A DNA stretch of 64,000 bases, from assembly GCF_002002905.1 (NCBI RefSeq), contig NZ_CP019509.1, positions 2,046,001-2,110,000 of the forward strand, given 5' to 3'. Position 1 is the first letter of the stretch, and each line of letters begins with the position of its first letter. Positions 19,650-27,962 of the stretch are shown here, piece after piece. A model generated the notes under the pieces. It was not told where the DNA came from and did no database searches. It saw only the letters and a program-made list of their open reading frames with translations. The position numbers and the translations under genes are program-made. This stretch comes from Aquaspirillum sp. LM1. GTDB lineage: Bacteria; Pseudomonadota; Gammaproteobacteria; Burkholderiales; Aquaspirillaceae.

Positions 19650-20777
19650 ATGAATCTGATTAAAACCCTGTTTGGCGGCGGCAACGCTGCCCTGACCCCG
19701 GAGCAGGTAACCGAGCACCTGACAACCTGTCTGGACCCCAACACCGGCAAGGATCTGGTCAGCGCCAAAGCGATCAAGAACCTCAAGATCGACGGCGGTC
19801 GCGTCAGCCTGGACGTGGTGCTGGGCTATCCGGCCCGCTCGCAGTGGGACGCACTGGCTGCCCAGGTGCGTGCCCATCTGCTCACCCTGGCCGGGGTGAC
19901 CGACGCCGAGGTGAAGGCCAGCAGCCAGATTGTCGCCCATGCCGCCCAGCGTGGCGTGTCGCTGCTGCCTGGCGTGAAAAACATCATTGCCATTGCTTCC
20001 GGCAAGGGCGGGGTGGGCAAGTCCACCACCACGGTGAACCTGGCGCTGGCGCTGGCCGCCGAAGGTGCGCGGGTGGGCATTCTCGACGCCGACATCTACG
20101 GCCCGTCGCAGCCCTTGCTGCTGGGCCTGCAAGGCAAGCGCCCGGAGTCGCCGGACAATAAGTCGCTGTTGCCGCTGGAAAGCCTGGGCCTGCAAAGCAT
20201 GTCGATCGGCTATCTGGTGGACGACGACCAGGCGATGATCTGGCGCGGACCGATGGTCAGTCAGGCCCTGCAACAGCTGCTGAACGACACCCGCTGGGAC
20301 AATCTGGACTATCTGCTGATCGACATGCCGCCGGGCACCGGCGATGTGCAGTTGACGCTGTCGCAAAAAATCCCGGTCACGGGCGCGGTGATTGTCACCA
20401 CCCCGCAGGATATTGCCCTGCTGGACGCCAAGAAGGGCCTGAAGATGTTCGAGAAGGTTGGCGTGCCGATTCTGGGCCTGGTGGAAAACATGAGCGTGCA
20501 TATCTGCTCGAACTGCGGCCATGCCGAGCCGATTTTTGGCGAGGGCGGCGCGGCAAAAATGGCCGAGCAATACGGCGTGGCCGTGCTGGGCCAGTTGCCA
20601 CTGGATTTGTCCATCCGCCTGGCCGCCGACCAGGGCAAGCCCACCGTGGCCGCCGATCCCGATGGTGCCATTGCCCAGCGCTACCAGGCGATTGCCCGTC
20701 AGGTAGCCATCCGCGTGGCCGAGCGGGCGCGGGATTTCTCCTCGCGCATTCCCAAGATTGTGATTCAGAACAGCTGA
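19650..20777 (+). CDS. apbC: Mrp/ApbC family iron-sulfur cluster carrier ATPase
   Basis: A 375-residue cytoplasmic P-loop protein that carries 4Fe-4S clusters to target enzymes. The N-terminal FSCA/DUF59 domain spans about residues 12-90. The deviant Walker [14 protein letters not shown] is at about residue 116, Walker B is [13 protein letters not shown], and the cluster-binding CxxC is in [10 protein letters not shown] at about residue 284. All features needed for function are intact. It is divergent from metG with a 78-bp gap that must hold both promoters. A strong intrinsic terminator follows. Confidence 0.95.
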   Translation: MNLIKTLFGGGNAALTPEQVTEHLTTCLDPNTGKDLVSAKAIKNLKIDGGRVSLDVVLGYPARSQWDALAAQVRAHLLTLAGVTDAEVKASSQIVAHAAQRGVSLLPGVKNIIAIASGKGGVGKSTTTVNLALALAAEGARVGILDADIYGPSQPLLLGLQGKRPESPDNKSLLPLESLGLQSMSIGYLVDDDQAMIWRGPMVSQALQQLLNDTRWDNLDYLLIDMPPGTGDVQLTLSQKIPVTGAVIVTTPQDIALLDAKKGLKMFEKVGVPILGLVENMSVHICSNCGHAEPIFGEGGAAKMAEQYGVAVLGQLPLDLSIRLAADQGKPTVAADPDGAIAQRYQAIARQVAIRVAERARDFSSRIPKIVIQNS

Positions 20778-20847
20778 GCCACAGCCAGCGCCTGGCTGAC
20801 CAGATCAGCCTCCTGCCTGGCAGTGTGAACCCGTGGCCCATCAGCCC

Positions 20848-20873
20848 GCCCGGCGTGAACGCCGGGCTTTTTT
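20848..20873 (+). terminator. Rho-independent terminator of apbC
   Basis: GCCCGGCG-TGAA-CGCCGGGC forms a perfect 8-bp stem followed by six T, 70 bases after the apbC stop codon. Confidence 0.95.
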
Positions 20874-21069
20874 GGCCGGGTGGCTGTGCACGCTTTCACG
20901 CAAAACGCATGGCCGAGATTGCCCGCTGGAGGGCGATGGATTATTCTCTTGCGCTGACCTGAAACATCCGCTTGTTTTGGCCGGCTGGGCCGGTGGCTGC
21001 AAGCGGCAGGCGTTGAGGGGCGTGCGCTGTTGGCCGCCCTGTGTTTATCTTGCCCATCACGAGAACATC

Positions 21070-22422
21070 ATGTCCGCCACCCGCTTCATCCTGCCCGAAA
21101 CCGACATTCCCACTCACTGGTATAACGTGGTTGCCGACCTGGCCCATCCGCCAGCGCCGGTGCTGGGGCCGGACGGGCAGCCCATCGGGCCGGACGCGCT
21201 GTCGGCCATCTTTACCGACGCCATCATCGAACAGGAAATCTCCAGCGAACGCTGGATTCCCATCCCGGAGCCGGTGCGCCAGCTTTACCAGCTGTGGCGG
21301 CCCACCCCGCTGGTGCGCGCGCGCCGGCTGGAAGCCGCGCTGGGCACCCCGGCGCGTATTTATTACAAGTACGAAGGCAGCAGCCCGGCGGGCAGCCACA
21401 AGCTCAATTCAGCGATTGCCCAGGCCTACTACAACCACGAAGCCGGCATCCGCCGCATGACCACCGAAACCGGTGCCGGCCAGTGGGGCAGCTCGCTGGC
21501 GTTTGCCGGTCAGGCCTTTGGCATTGATGTGCGGGTGTTCATGGTCAAGGTCAGCTATGAACAAAAGCCGTTCCGCCGCTCGATGATGCAAACCTGGGGT
21601 GCCGAAGTGCTGGCCAGCCCCAGTGCGCACACCGCCGCTGGCCGCGCCGCGCTGGAAGCTGACGCCAACAATCCCGGCTCGCTGGGGCTGGCCATTGCCG
21701 AAGCGGTGGAAGAAGCCGCCAGCCGCAAGGACACCACCTACGGCCTGGGCTCGGTGCTCAACCATGTGCTGCTGCACCAGACGGTGATTGGCCTGGAAGC
21801 CATCAAGCAGTTTGCCCTGGCCGACGACTACCCGGACATGGTGTTTGCCCCGTGCGGCGGTGGCTCCAACTTTGGCGGCGTGGCCTTCCCCTTCCTGGCC
21901 GACAAGGCCTGTGGCAAGCCGGTGCGGCTGGTGGCGGTGGAGCCGTCCAGTTGCCCGACACTGACCCGTGGCCACTATGCGTATGATTTTGGCGATACTG
22001 CCGGGCTGACCCCGCTGATGAAGCAATACACCCTCGGCCACGACTTCATGCCGCCGTCAATCCACGCTGGTGGCTTGCGCTACCACGGTGCCAGCTCGCT
22101 GGTCAGCCAGCTCTACCACGATGGGTTGATCGAGGCGCGCGCGGTGCCGCAGCTGTCCACCTTTGAAGCCGGCGTGACTTTTGCCCGCGCAGAAGGCATC
22201 ATCCCTGCGCCGGAGTCTTGCCACGCCATCCGGGCCACGCTGGACGAAGCGCTGGCCTGCAAGGAAAGCGGTGAGTCCAAGGCCCTGTTCTTCAACCTGT
22301 CCGGGCACGGTCACTTCGACATGGCAAGCTACGACAAATATTTTGCCGGCGCGCTGGAAGATTACGACTACCCCGACGAGGCCATCCGCGCCGCCCTGGC
22401 GCGCCTGCCCCGCGTCGGCTAA
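21070..22422 (+). CDS. trpB2: Tryptophan synthase beta-like protein, TrpB2 type
   Basis: A 450-residue PLP enzyme of the TrpB2 branch. The PLP lysine is in PAGSHKLNSAIAQAYY at about residue 111, the activating segment is TETGAGQWGSSLAFA, and the phosphate-binding glycine loop is FAPCGGGSNFGG. Length (about 450 instead of 400) and the N-terminal extension (FILPETDIPTHWYNV) are the TrpB2 hallmarks. TrpB2 makes tryptophan from indole and serine and usually does not pair with TrpA; no trpA lies nearby. ATG 21070 was chosen from family alignment, although its ribosome site (GAGAA) is weak. Confidence 0.92.
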   Translation: MSATRFILPETDIPTHWYNVVADLAHPPAPVLGPDGQPIGPDALSAIFTDAIIEQEISSERWIPIPEPVRQLYQLWRPTPLVRARRLEAALGTPARIYYKYEGSSPAGSHKLNSAIAQAYYNHEAGIRRMTTETGAGQWGSSLAFAGQAFGIDVRVFMVKVSYEQKPFRRSMMQTWGAEVLASPSAHTAAGRAALEADANNPGSLGLAIAEAVEEAASRKDTTYGLGSVLNHVLLHQTVIGLEAIKQFALADDYPDMVFAPCGGGSNFGGVAFPFLADKACGKPVRLVAVEPSSCPTLTRGHYAYDFGDTAGLTPLMKQYTLGHDFMPPSIHAGGLRYHGASSLVSQLYHDGLIEARAVPQLSTFEAGVTFARAEGIIPAPESCHAIRATLDEALACKESGESKALFFNLSGHGHFDMASYDKYFAGALEDYDYPDEAIRAALARLPRVG

Positions 22423-22446
22423 CCCCGCTCCGCTGGCCCGGACCCG

Positions 22447-22479
22447 CCACTGCCTGCCGCCACCCTCGGCAGGCAGTGG
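22447..22479 (+). terminator. Long hairpin after trpB2
   Basis: CCACTGCCTGCC (22447-22458) pairs perfectly with GGCAGGCAGTGG (22468-22479), 25 bases after the trpB2 stop and before the next gene. Only a short T-rich tail (TCATTTG) follows, so termination may be partial. Confidence 0.55.
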
Positions 22480-22508
22480 TCATTTGCACCCATGAGGAAG
22501 CAGAATTC

Positions 22509-23312
22509 ATGCGCTTCATCCAGTACATGCATCCGGCCGCCCAGCCCATACCCGACGGCTCCGGCCTGTGCCCGGCCAACCCCGGCCCGCGCCATCAGCG
22601 CAAATTTTTTCAGGTGGGCCACGCCCACTGGCTGGCCCGTCCTGGCGCGCCGATTGAAACCGGCGCGCTCAGTTTCTGGGGCAGCTGGGAGCAAGCCACC
22701 CGCTACCGTGCGCTGCCGGCCAGCCGCAACAAGGCCGACGCCAACGCCGTGCATCAGCCAGTGCTGTCTGGCCGCGCCAGCCGCCAGCATGGCGACCAGG
22801 CCCAGGCACTGCCCACTCACCCGTTTGTGTTTGACGCACCGTTTTTGTTTTTGCCGGGCAAGGACAGCCCCAACCGGGTGCTCAGCCGGCTGGACATTGG
22901 CGATATTGTCGCGTTTGGCTCGCACCTGCAGGGCGAATTTGCCCTGGATACGGTGTTTGTGGTCAATGGTCGCCAGCCGGTAGGCGACGCCAGCCTGTCG
23001 GCGCTGTTTCGCCGGGTAAATCAGGCGTGTTTTGACAGCCCGACCCTGCCGGTGTATCGCGGAGCCAGCCTGGACCAGCCGCTGGGGGCCTTGTTCAGCT
23101 TTTTTCCGGCCCGCCCGGTGGGCGCTGATGGCGTGCATGGCTTTACCCGCCCGCTATTGCGCCCGGAAGGCGCGCTGGCCGAGCTGATCCAGCCCCGTCT
23201 GCCGCATAATTTCCGCAGCCGGGAAACCCTGTTGCCAACGGGTGCGGTATGGGACGAAATCTGCCGGCAGGTGATGGCGCAGGGCTGCGTGCTCGGGCTG
23301 GTGGCCAGTTGA
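22509..23312 (+). CDS. Unrecognised protein, possibly a nucleotide-modification-type domain
   Basis: A 267-residue soluble protein that I do not recognise with confidence. It contains ALSFWGSWEQATRY early, HPFVFDAPFLFLPGKDSPNR in the middle, and GDIVAFGSHLQGEFALDTVFVV. The Gly-Asp-Ile-Val-x-Phe-Gly-Ser segment is reminiscent of nucleotide-modification-associated domain proteins, but this is only a resemblance. ATG 22509 has GAGGA upstream. Its TGA stop overlaps the TTGAC target of the tnpB-derived element, so the element begins one base beyond the stop codon. It may be in one transcript with trpB2. Confidence 0.55.
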   Translation: MRFIQYMHPAAQPIPDGSGLCPANPGPRHQRKFFQVGHAHWLARPGAPIETGALSFWGSWEQATRYRALPASRNKADANAVHQPVLSGRASRQHGDQAQALPTHPFVFDAPFLFLPGKDSPNRVLSRLDIGDIVAFGSHLQGEFALDTVFVVNGRQPVGDASLSALFRRVNQACFDSPTLPVYRGASLDQPLGALFSFFPARPVGADGVHGFTRPLLRPEGALAELIQPRLPHNFRSRETLLPTGAVWDEICRQVMAQGCVLGLVAS

Positions 23313-23313
23313 C

Positions 23314-23701
23314 CCGGTGCGCGGCAAGCCCCGCCGTTCAGGGCGACGAAGGATAGCGCGGACGGCGTAGCCGTCCTTGCCGTCGATGGGGGTGGACTGC
23401 AAAAATACCAGTATGCAACGCCTTCAAGCCTCGCGGACGTGCCCTGCCTGCGGCCATGTGTCGGCGGACAACCGCCAGACGCAGGCACGGTTCCAGTGTG
23501 TTGAATGCGGTTTCGAGGAAAACGCCGATGTGGTCGGCGCGATCAACGTATTAAGGGCGGGACACGCCCGGTTAGCCTGTGAAGTGAGCGGTGCAGTCAT
23601 GCCGCCAGCAGCAGGAACCCACCGAAGCGACTCAGGGGCGGTTCAATGCCGCGCCTGAGCGCCGTAGGAATCTCCGGCCTTTAGGCCGGGGAGGATGTCA
23701 A
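23314..23701 (+). mobile_element. IS200/IS605-type derivative with deleted tnpB, copy 1 (388 bp)
   Basis: The left end follows TTGAC (23309-23313) and begins CCGGTGCGCGGCAAG with a subterminal hairpin region (CCCCGCCGTTCAGGGCG). The right end has hairpin CTCCGGCCTTTAGGCCGGGGAG and finishes at GATGTCAA (23694-23701). The TTGAC target and TCAA right terminus follow the rules of IS200/IS605 elements (ISDra2 uses TTGAT; IS608 ends TCAA). There is no tnpA and only a remnant of tnpB. It separates an unknown gene from a truncated photolyase gene. Confidence 0.85.
23413..23658 (+). pseudogene. tnpB: tnpB remnant: first residues fused to zinc ribbon (copy 1)
   Basis: The frame starts MQRLQA, the N-terminus of IS605-type TnpB, then jumps directly to SRTCPACGHVSADNRQTQA and CVECGFEENADVVGAINVL, the C-terminal zinc ribbon with its CPAC and CVEC pairs and the last RuvC-side Asp region. 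About 300 central residues (RuvC core and DNA-binding parts) are missing, so it cannot be a nuclease. The remaining 81 codons are in frame. Confidence 0.82.
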
Positions 23702-23969
23702 GCAGCGCTTCCAGCACTTCCACCGCTTCGCCGCGCAGGCGCAACAAGGGCAGGCCCAGTTCGGCCAGCGATTTGCCCAGGGCAGTGAGGGATTCTTCGA
23801 CAAAGCCCCAGTGCCACGCCGATGCATCCGCTGCCTGCCACACTGATGGCTCGGCAATATACAGCGGCAACACCGGCCCAGCGCGACAGGCAGCAGCCAG
23901 GGCGGCATGATCAACCACGCGCAAATCGCGCTTGAACCAGACAAGATGGACGGGGGCAGCGGTTTTCAT
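23702..23969 (-). pseudogene. Truncated deoxyribodipyrimidine photolyase/cryptochrome
   Basis: The first 89 codons of a photolyase are clear: VHLVWFKRDLRVVDHAALAA, then VLPLYIAEPSVW, WHWGFVEESLTALGKSLAELG and LPLLRLRGEAVEVLEALL, the N-terminal antenna-binding alpha/beta domain. The frame then enters the right end of the tnpB-derived element. The FAD-binding C-terminal part (about 350 residues) is not on the other side of the element, where the unrecognised gene at 22509 lies instead. The gene is dead, and DNA was lost or moved at this junction. Confidence 0.85.
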
Positions 23970-24031
23970 AAGCGTGACAGTAACGCAAATCAGACACGAT
24001 AACCAGAGGCAGACACGGTGCTGGGCACCGC

Positions 24032-24628
24032 CTATGGTGCGGGCAAGGCCAGCGCCTGCCGGTGCGCCCACAGCCGCAATGCCAGGCCCAGCGCAAACAG
24101 CGCATATTCTGTCTGCATGCTATACCAGCCCAGCTGCTGCAAGCCATACCAGCCCAGCGCCACCAGAATCGACACCGTGCCGTAAAAATCCTGATGCAGG
24201 ATAAACGGAATATCATTGACCAGCATGTCGCGGATCATGCCACCGCCCACCGCGCTGATAAAGCCGAGCATGGCCACGCCAAAGGCGCTCATCTCCAGCG
24301 CCACGCCGATTTGTGCACCACCAATGGAAAACGCCACCAGACCAATCGAATCAGCCAGGATGAACAGCCGCTCCAGCTGCGGCGCGCGCCGACGCTGCAG
24401 GCGCAGTACCCAGGCCAGCGCCAGCGTGGCGGCAATCACCCACAGCGTGTCGTTCTGGTACAGGATGCGCGGGGTGCGCTGAATCAGCATGTCACGCAGC
24501 ATGCCGCCCCCCACGGCGGTGAGCAGGGCCAGAATGGCCACGCCCAGCCAGTCAAAGCGCTTGCGCACGCCCAGCAGATAGCCGGTGAGGGTGAATGACA
24601 CCGTGCCGATGAAAAAAAAGATGTCCAT
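24032..24628 (-). CDS. TRIC/UPF0126 family membrane channel (YadS/YicG-like)
   Basis: A 198-residue inner-membrane protein with about seven hydrophobic segments and an internal duplication. Each half carries the family motif: AVGGGMLRDMLIQRTPRIL in the first and AVGGGMIRDMLVNDIPFIL in the second. This is the trimeric intracellular cation channel/UPF0126 family; some E. coli members (YicG) have been linked to glycine transport. Function here is therefore either cation or small-solute flux. The next upstream gene is the photolyase remnant, separated by 62 bp, on the same strand. Confidence 0.88.
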   Translation of the reverse strand: MDIFFFIGTVSFTLTGYLLGVRKRFDWLGVAILALLTAVGGGMLRDMLIQRTPRILYQNDTLWVIAATLALAWVLRLQRRRAPQLERLFILADSIGLVAFSIGGAQIGVALEMSAFGVAMLGFISAVGGGMIRDMLVNDIPFILHQDFYGTVSILVALGWYGLQQLGWYSMQTEYALFALGLALRLWAHRQALALPAP

Positions 24629-24664
24629 GCGCCCAATCCAAAAGCAGGGTTATACCGGATTGAT

Positions 24665-24722
24665 CCGGTGCGCGGCAAACCTCGCCCTTCAGGGCAGGAT
24701 GGCGCGGGTGGCGTCGCCGCCC
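24665..24722 (+). mobile_element. Left-end fragment of the tnpB-derived element (copy 4)
   Basis: CCGGTGCGCGGCAAACC, GCCCTTCAGGGC and GGCGTCGCC follow TTGAT (24660-24664), matching the left ends of the three longer copies. Nothing like tnpB or the right end follows. It is a decayed or solo left end. Confidence 0.65.
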
Positions 24723-24767
24723 TGGGTTTTTCGTGCCGCGTGTGCTGCGGCTGTCGCCAAGCAGATG

Positions 24768-24866
24768 CGCTGATGGATTCAGAAAAATCGTGTTTACCAA
24801 AAGCAAAACCCAGCAAAATCAACATTCTGGATTCCCGCCTTCGCAGGAATGACAATTTTTTCAGCG
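24768..24866 (+). repeat. ~99-bp intergenic repeat, copy A (CGCTGA family)
   Basis: CGCTGATGGATTCAG at the start, AAAACCCAGCAAAATCAAC in the middle, stem ATTCCCGCCTTCGCAGGAAT, and TTTTTTCAGCG at the end. CGCTGA and TCAGCG are inverted ends. It lies in the 500-bp gap (24629-25129) between the TRIC-like gene and the RTX gene; the rest of that gap is AT-rich with no gene seen. Confidence 0.85.
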
Positions 24867-24983
24867 TTTCCTCAGATAAGTCCGCCATATTAAAAAATCA
24901 TATACCTAATAACATAGACAATACAGTCATCACCCCATAAATCCCATTTAGCATCAACTGGGTGGCGACGCGCTACAACAAAA

Positions 24984-25017
24984 CTGGCCAGATTTTCATT
25001 TGAAAAAATCTGGCCAG
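24984..25017 (-). terminator. Hairpin terminator beyond the RTX gene
   Basis: CTGGCCAGATTTT (24984-24996) pairs perfectly over 13 bp with AAAATCTGGCCAG (25005-25017). On the minus strand the stem lies about 110 bases after the RTX stop codon; the A/T part of the stem gives only a weak U-tract. Confidence 0.6.
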
Positions 25018-25699
25018 CGTGTGATGTGGTCAAAAGCCACCCCCGGTTTATTTGCCTGTTCTGCAGCTCAGAGATAAGCCTGGCAAGCAAACCGCACGAC
25101 ATGCGCCCGCAGGGTGGTGCAGGCGGCTGTTACACCCCCACCAGGCCAAATGCCAGATCCGACCAGGTGATCAGTGGCGTGCCAGCCACTTTGATGGCGG
25201 TGTCTGTCCCGGCAAAGCCATTGCTGGTTGTACGGTCCATCACCAGATAGGTGTCGCCGGCAAACACAAACTGGCTGACGGTGGTGATGGTGCTCATCTG
25301 GCTGGTGGCCAGGTTGAGCATGTCGTCCAGCGTGGCACCAGCCGGTGTGCTCAGCGTCAGCAGCGTGGTCGGTGTACTGCCGCTGGCAAACAGAATCTTG
25401 TCCACGCCATGCTGGAAGTCACTGACCAGCGCGGTGTTGTTGGCCCCCACCAGCTTGCCGCAGGCCCCAATGGCAAAGATATCCGTGCCGGCTCCCCCCA
25501 CCAGGGTCACGCTCTGGTCGCCATACACTGCCGGGTCAAACGTATGCGTCACTTTCAGCGTGTCGTTGCCCGCGCCGCCATTCAGCAGATCGTGGCCGCC
25601 CCGGCCATTGAGCACATTGTTCCCGCTGTTGCCCAGCAGGGTTTCGCTGGTCGTGGTGCCATAGGCACTGATATGCGCCGTGCCCATCAGCTCGATAAC

Positions 25700-26782
25700 T
25701 GTTGCATCCCGTGTGATCATATTCCAATTCGTAGCAGGCCACTCTTCTGGGCAAGAGACATGATGCGTGGTCTAATTGAGACCTTGAAAGCAGAGCAATC
25801 AACATGAGTGAAGTCCACGCCCAGGCTCGAACCACCCCTCGTACGCGAGCGGAGATCAAGAATTCAGCCGCATCGTTGCTTGAGTTGGCAAAACGCTACA
25901 ACATCAGCGTGGCAACCGCACGCAAGTGGAAACAGCGCGACAGCCCGGAGGATTTATCCCATCGCCCGCACAAGCTCTGCACCACGCTGACTCCGGCACA
26001 AGAGGCGATTGCCGTGGCCTTGCGAAGCCTGACGCTACTGGGATTGGATGACCTGGTCGCTGTGGTGCGCGAATTCATCAATCCAGACGTCTCTCGCTCT
26101 GGGCTGGATCGCTGTCTGCGCCGCCATGGCGTGGCCAATTTGCGTCAACTGCAAGCCCAGGCGCTGGCTGATGCCGGCCAGGTTGAGCCACAGGTCAAAA
26201 CCTTCAAGGATTACGAACCTGGCTTCCTGCACATGGATATCAAGTACTTGCCGCGGATGCCTGACGAGAAAGAGCGACGTTACCTGTTTGTAGCCATCGA
26301 CCGCGCCACACGCTGGGTGTTCATGCATATCTATGCCGACCAAAGTGAGCAAAGCAGCGTGGACTTTTTAAACCGGCTGGAACGCGCGGCACCGATGAAG
26401 ATCGTCAAATTGCTCACTGACAACGGCAGTCAGTTCACCGACCGCTTCACCAGCAAAAAGCGTGAGCCAACCGGACGCCACGCCTTTGATGTCCGTTGCA
26501 TGACGCTGAATATTGAGCACCGCCTGTGCCCGCCGCGCCACCCGCAGACAAACGGGATGGTTGAGCGCTTCAATGGCCGAATCAGTGAGGTGGTGAACCA
26601 GACCCGATTTGCTTCAGCGGCTGAGTTGGAGACAACGCTTAAGCGCTATGTGAACACTTACAACCAGCAGATTCCGCAGCGTGCGCTCAACCATCTTTCG
26701 CCCATTCAGGCGCTGAAAGAATGGCAGAAGAAAAAACCTGAATTGTTCAAGAAGCGCATTTATAACCAGGCGGGACTTGACA
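25700..26782 (+). mobile_element. IS481-family insertion sequence (1083 bp)
   Basis: The ends are TGTTGCATCCCG on the left and, as reverse complement, TGTCAAGTCCCG on the right, with the TGT...ACA termini of the family. A 6-bp target duplication GATAAC flanks it (25694-25699 and 26783-26788). It interrupts the RTX gene, with the transposase reading opposite to it. Confidence 0.9.
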
Positions 26783-26787
26783 GATAA
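25804..26787 (+). CDS. IS481-family transposase
   Basis: A 327-residue DDE transposase. An N-terminal helix-turn-helix is at about residues 22-50 (LLELAKRYNISVATARKWKQR). The rve core has the catalytic Asp in GFLHMDIKYLP, the second Asp in LLTDNGSQFTDRF, and Glu in QTNGMVERFNGRI. A C-terminal LNHLSPIQALKEW segment is usual. The stop codon is reached just past the inverted repeat, within the flanking duplication. The frame is intact and the triad complete, so the element may be active. Confidence 0.93.
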   Translation: MSEVHAQARTTPRTRAEIKNSAASLLELAKRYNISVATARKWKQRDSPEDLSHRPHKLCTTLTPAQEAIAVALRSLTLLGLDDLVAVVREFINPDVSRSGLDRCLRRHGVANLRQLQAQALADAGQVEPQVKTFKDYEPGFLHMDIKYLPRMPDEKERRYLFVAIDRATRWVFMHIYADQSEQSSVDFLNRLERAAPMKIVKLLTDNGSQFTDRFTSKKREPTGRHAFDVRCMTLNIEHRLCPPRHPQTNGMVERFNGRISEVVNQTRFASAAELETTLKRYVNTYNQQIPQRALNHLSPIQALKEWQKKKPELFKKRIYNQAGLDR

Positions 26788-27962
26788 CTTCAATGTCCGG
26801 GCTGCCATTGGAGTTCTGCAGGTCGGGCGAGCCACCTGCGCCGAACGACACATAGCTGCGTACGGTGTCGATACCTTCGCCGGGCATTTCCTGCACATGG
26901 TTGTTGACGCCATTGATGTAGTAAATGTCGTTGCCCACGCCGCCGTACAGAATGTCGTTGCCGTCGCCATACAAGGTATCGTTGCCGGCTTCGGCATACA
27001 GCACATCCACTTCGGTATTGGTGGTGCCATTCACCACATTGCCGTACAAGGTGTCGTCGCCAGCACCAGCGTACAGCGTGTCGATGCCTGTCCCACCCAT
27101 CAGCACATTGTTGCCGCTATTGCCCAGCAGGGTATTGTTCACGCCATTGCTGCCCAGGCCAATCAAATGTGCCGAGCCTTGCAGTTCCAGCCGCTCCACT
27201 GCGCCAGATGCCACTTGCGTGGTCGGCATGCCAGCCAGCGGCACGCTCAGGCCCAGCGAAAACGAAATGTCGCTCTTGACCGTGTCCAGAGCAGTCGAGG
27301 GGGCGACATCCTCAATAATGCTGTTGGCCAGCCCGGCGCGGATGATGTAGGTGTCGGCGCCTGCACCGCCAAGCAGCTTGTCGTTGCCATCGGCGTACAG
27401 GGTGTCATTGCCATCGCCACCATACAGCCAATCCTGGGTGGCATCGGCCAGCACATTGGCGGCATTGCCATACAGCACATCGTCACCGCCTCCGCCTTGC
27501 AGGGTGTCGCTCCCAATGCTGCCCCACAGGGTATTGGCGCTGATATTCCCGATAATCAGATTATTCAGCGTATTACCGCCGGCTTGCAGGTTGACCGGGC
27601 CATTGGTCAGCGTGAGGTTTTCCACTTCACCGCTGATCAGCGGCGCGCCAGCCAGCGAGTTGTCCAGGGCAACCGACACTGCGCTGTACACGGTATCCAC
27701 CCCTTGGCCGGCTTGCTCTACCACCGTGCTGGAGACATTGCCCAGGTAATACGCGTCATTGCCAAGACCACCGTACAATTGGTTGCTGGTGGTATTGCCG
27801 TCGGACAGGGTGTCGTTGCCATCCTCGCCATACAGATGGTCAAAGCCATCTGCATACAGCGCATCGTCCCCGGTGCCGCCATACAGCATATCCTGCCAGG
27901 TGGTGCTCAGGCTGCTGACCATATTGGCATAAATCGTGTCATTGCCAGCCCCGCCATACAGG

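Noticed and set aside
19572-20570. A 333-codon upstream extension of metG
   Set aside because: It runs antisense through apbC. The family start [16 protein letters not shown] is at 19571.
20936-20962. Short leader peptide (MDYSLALT) upstream of trpB2
   Set aside because: It has no Trp codons, its GGAGGG is only two bases from the ATG, and no attenuator-like pair of stems follows, so tryptophan attenuation is not supported.
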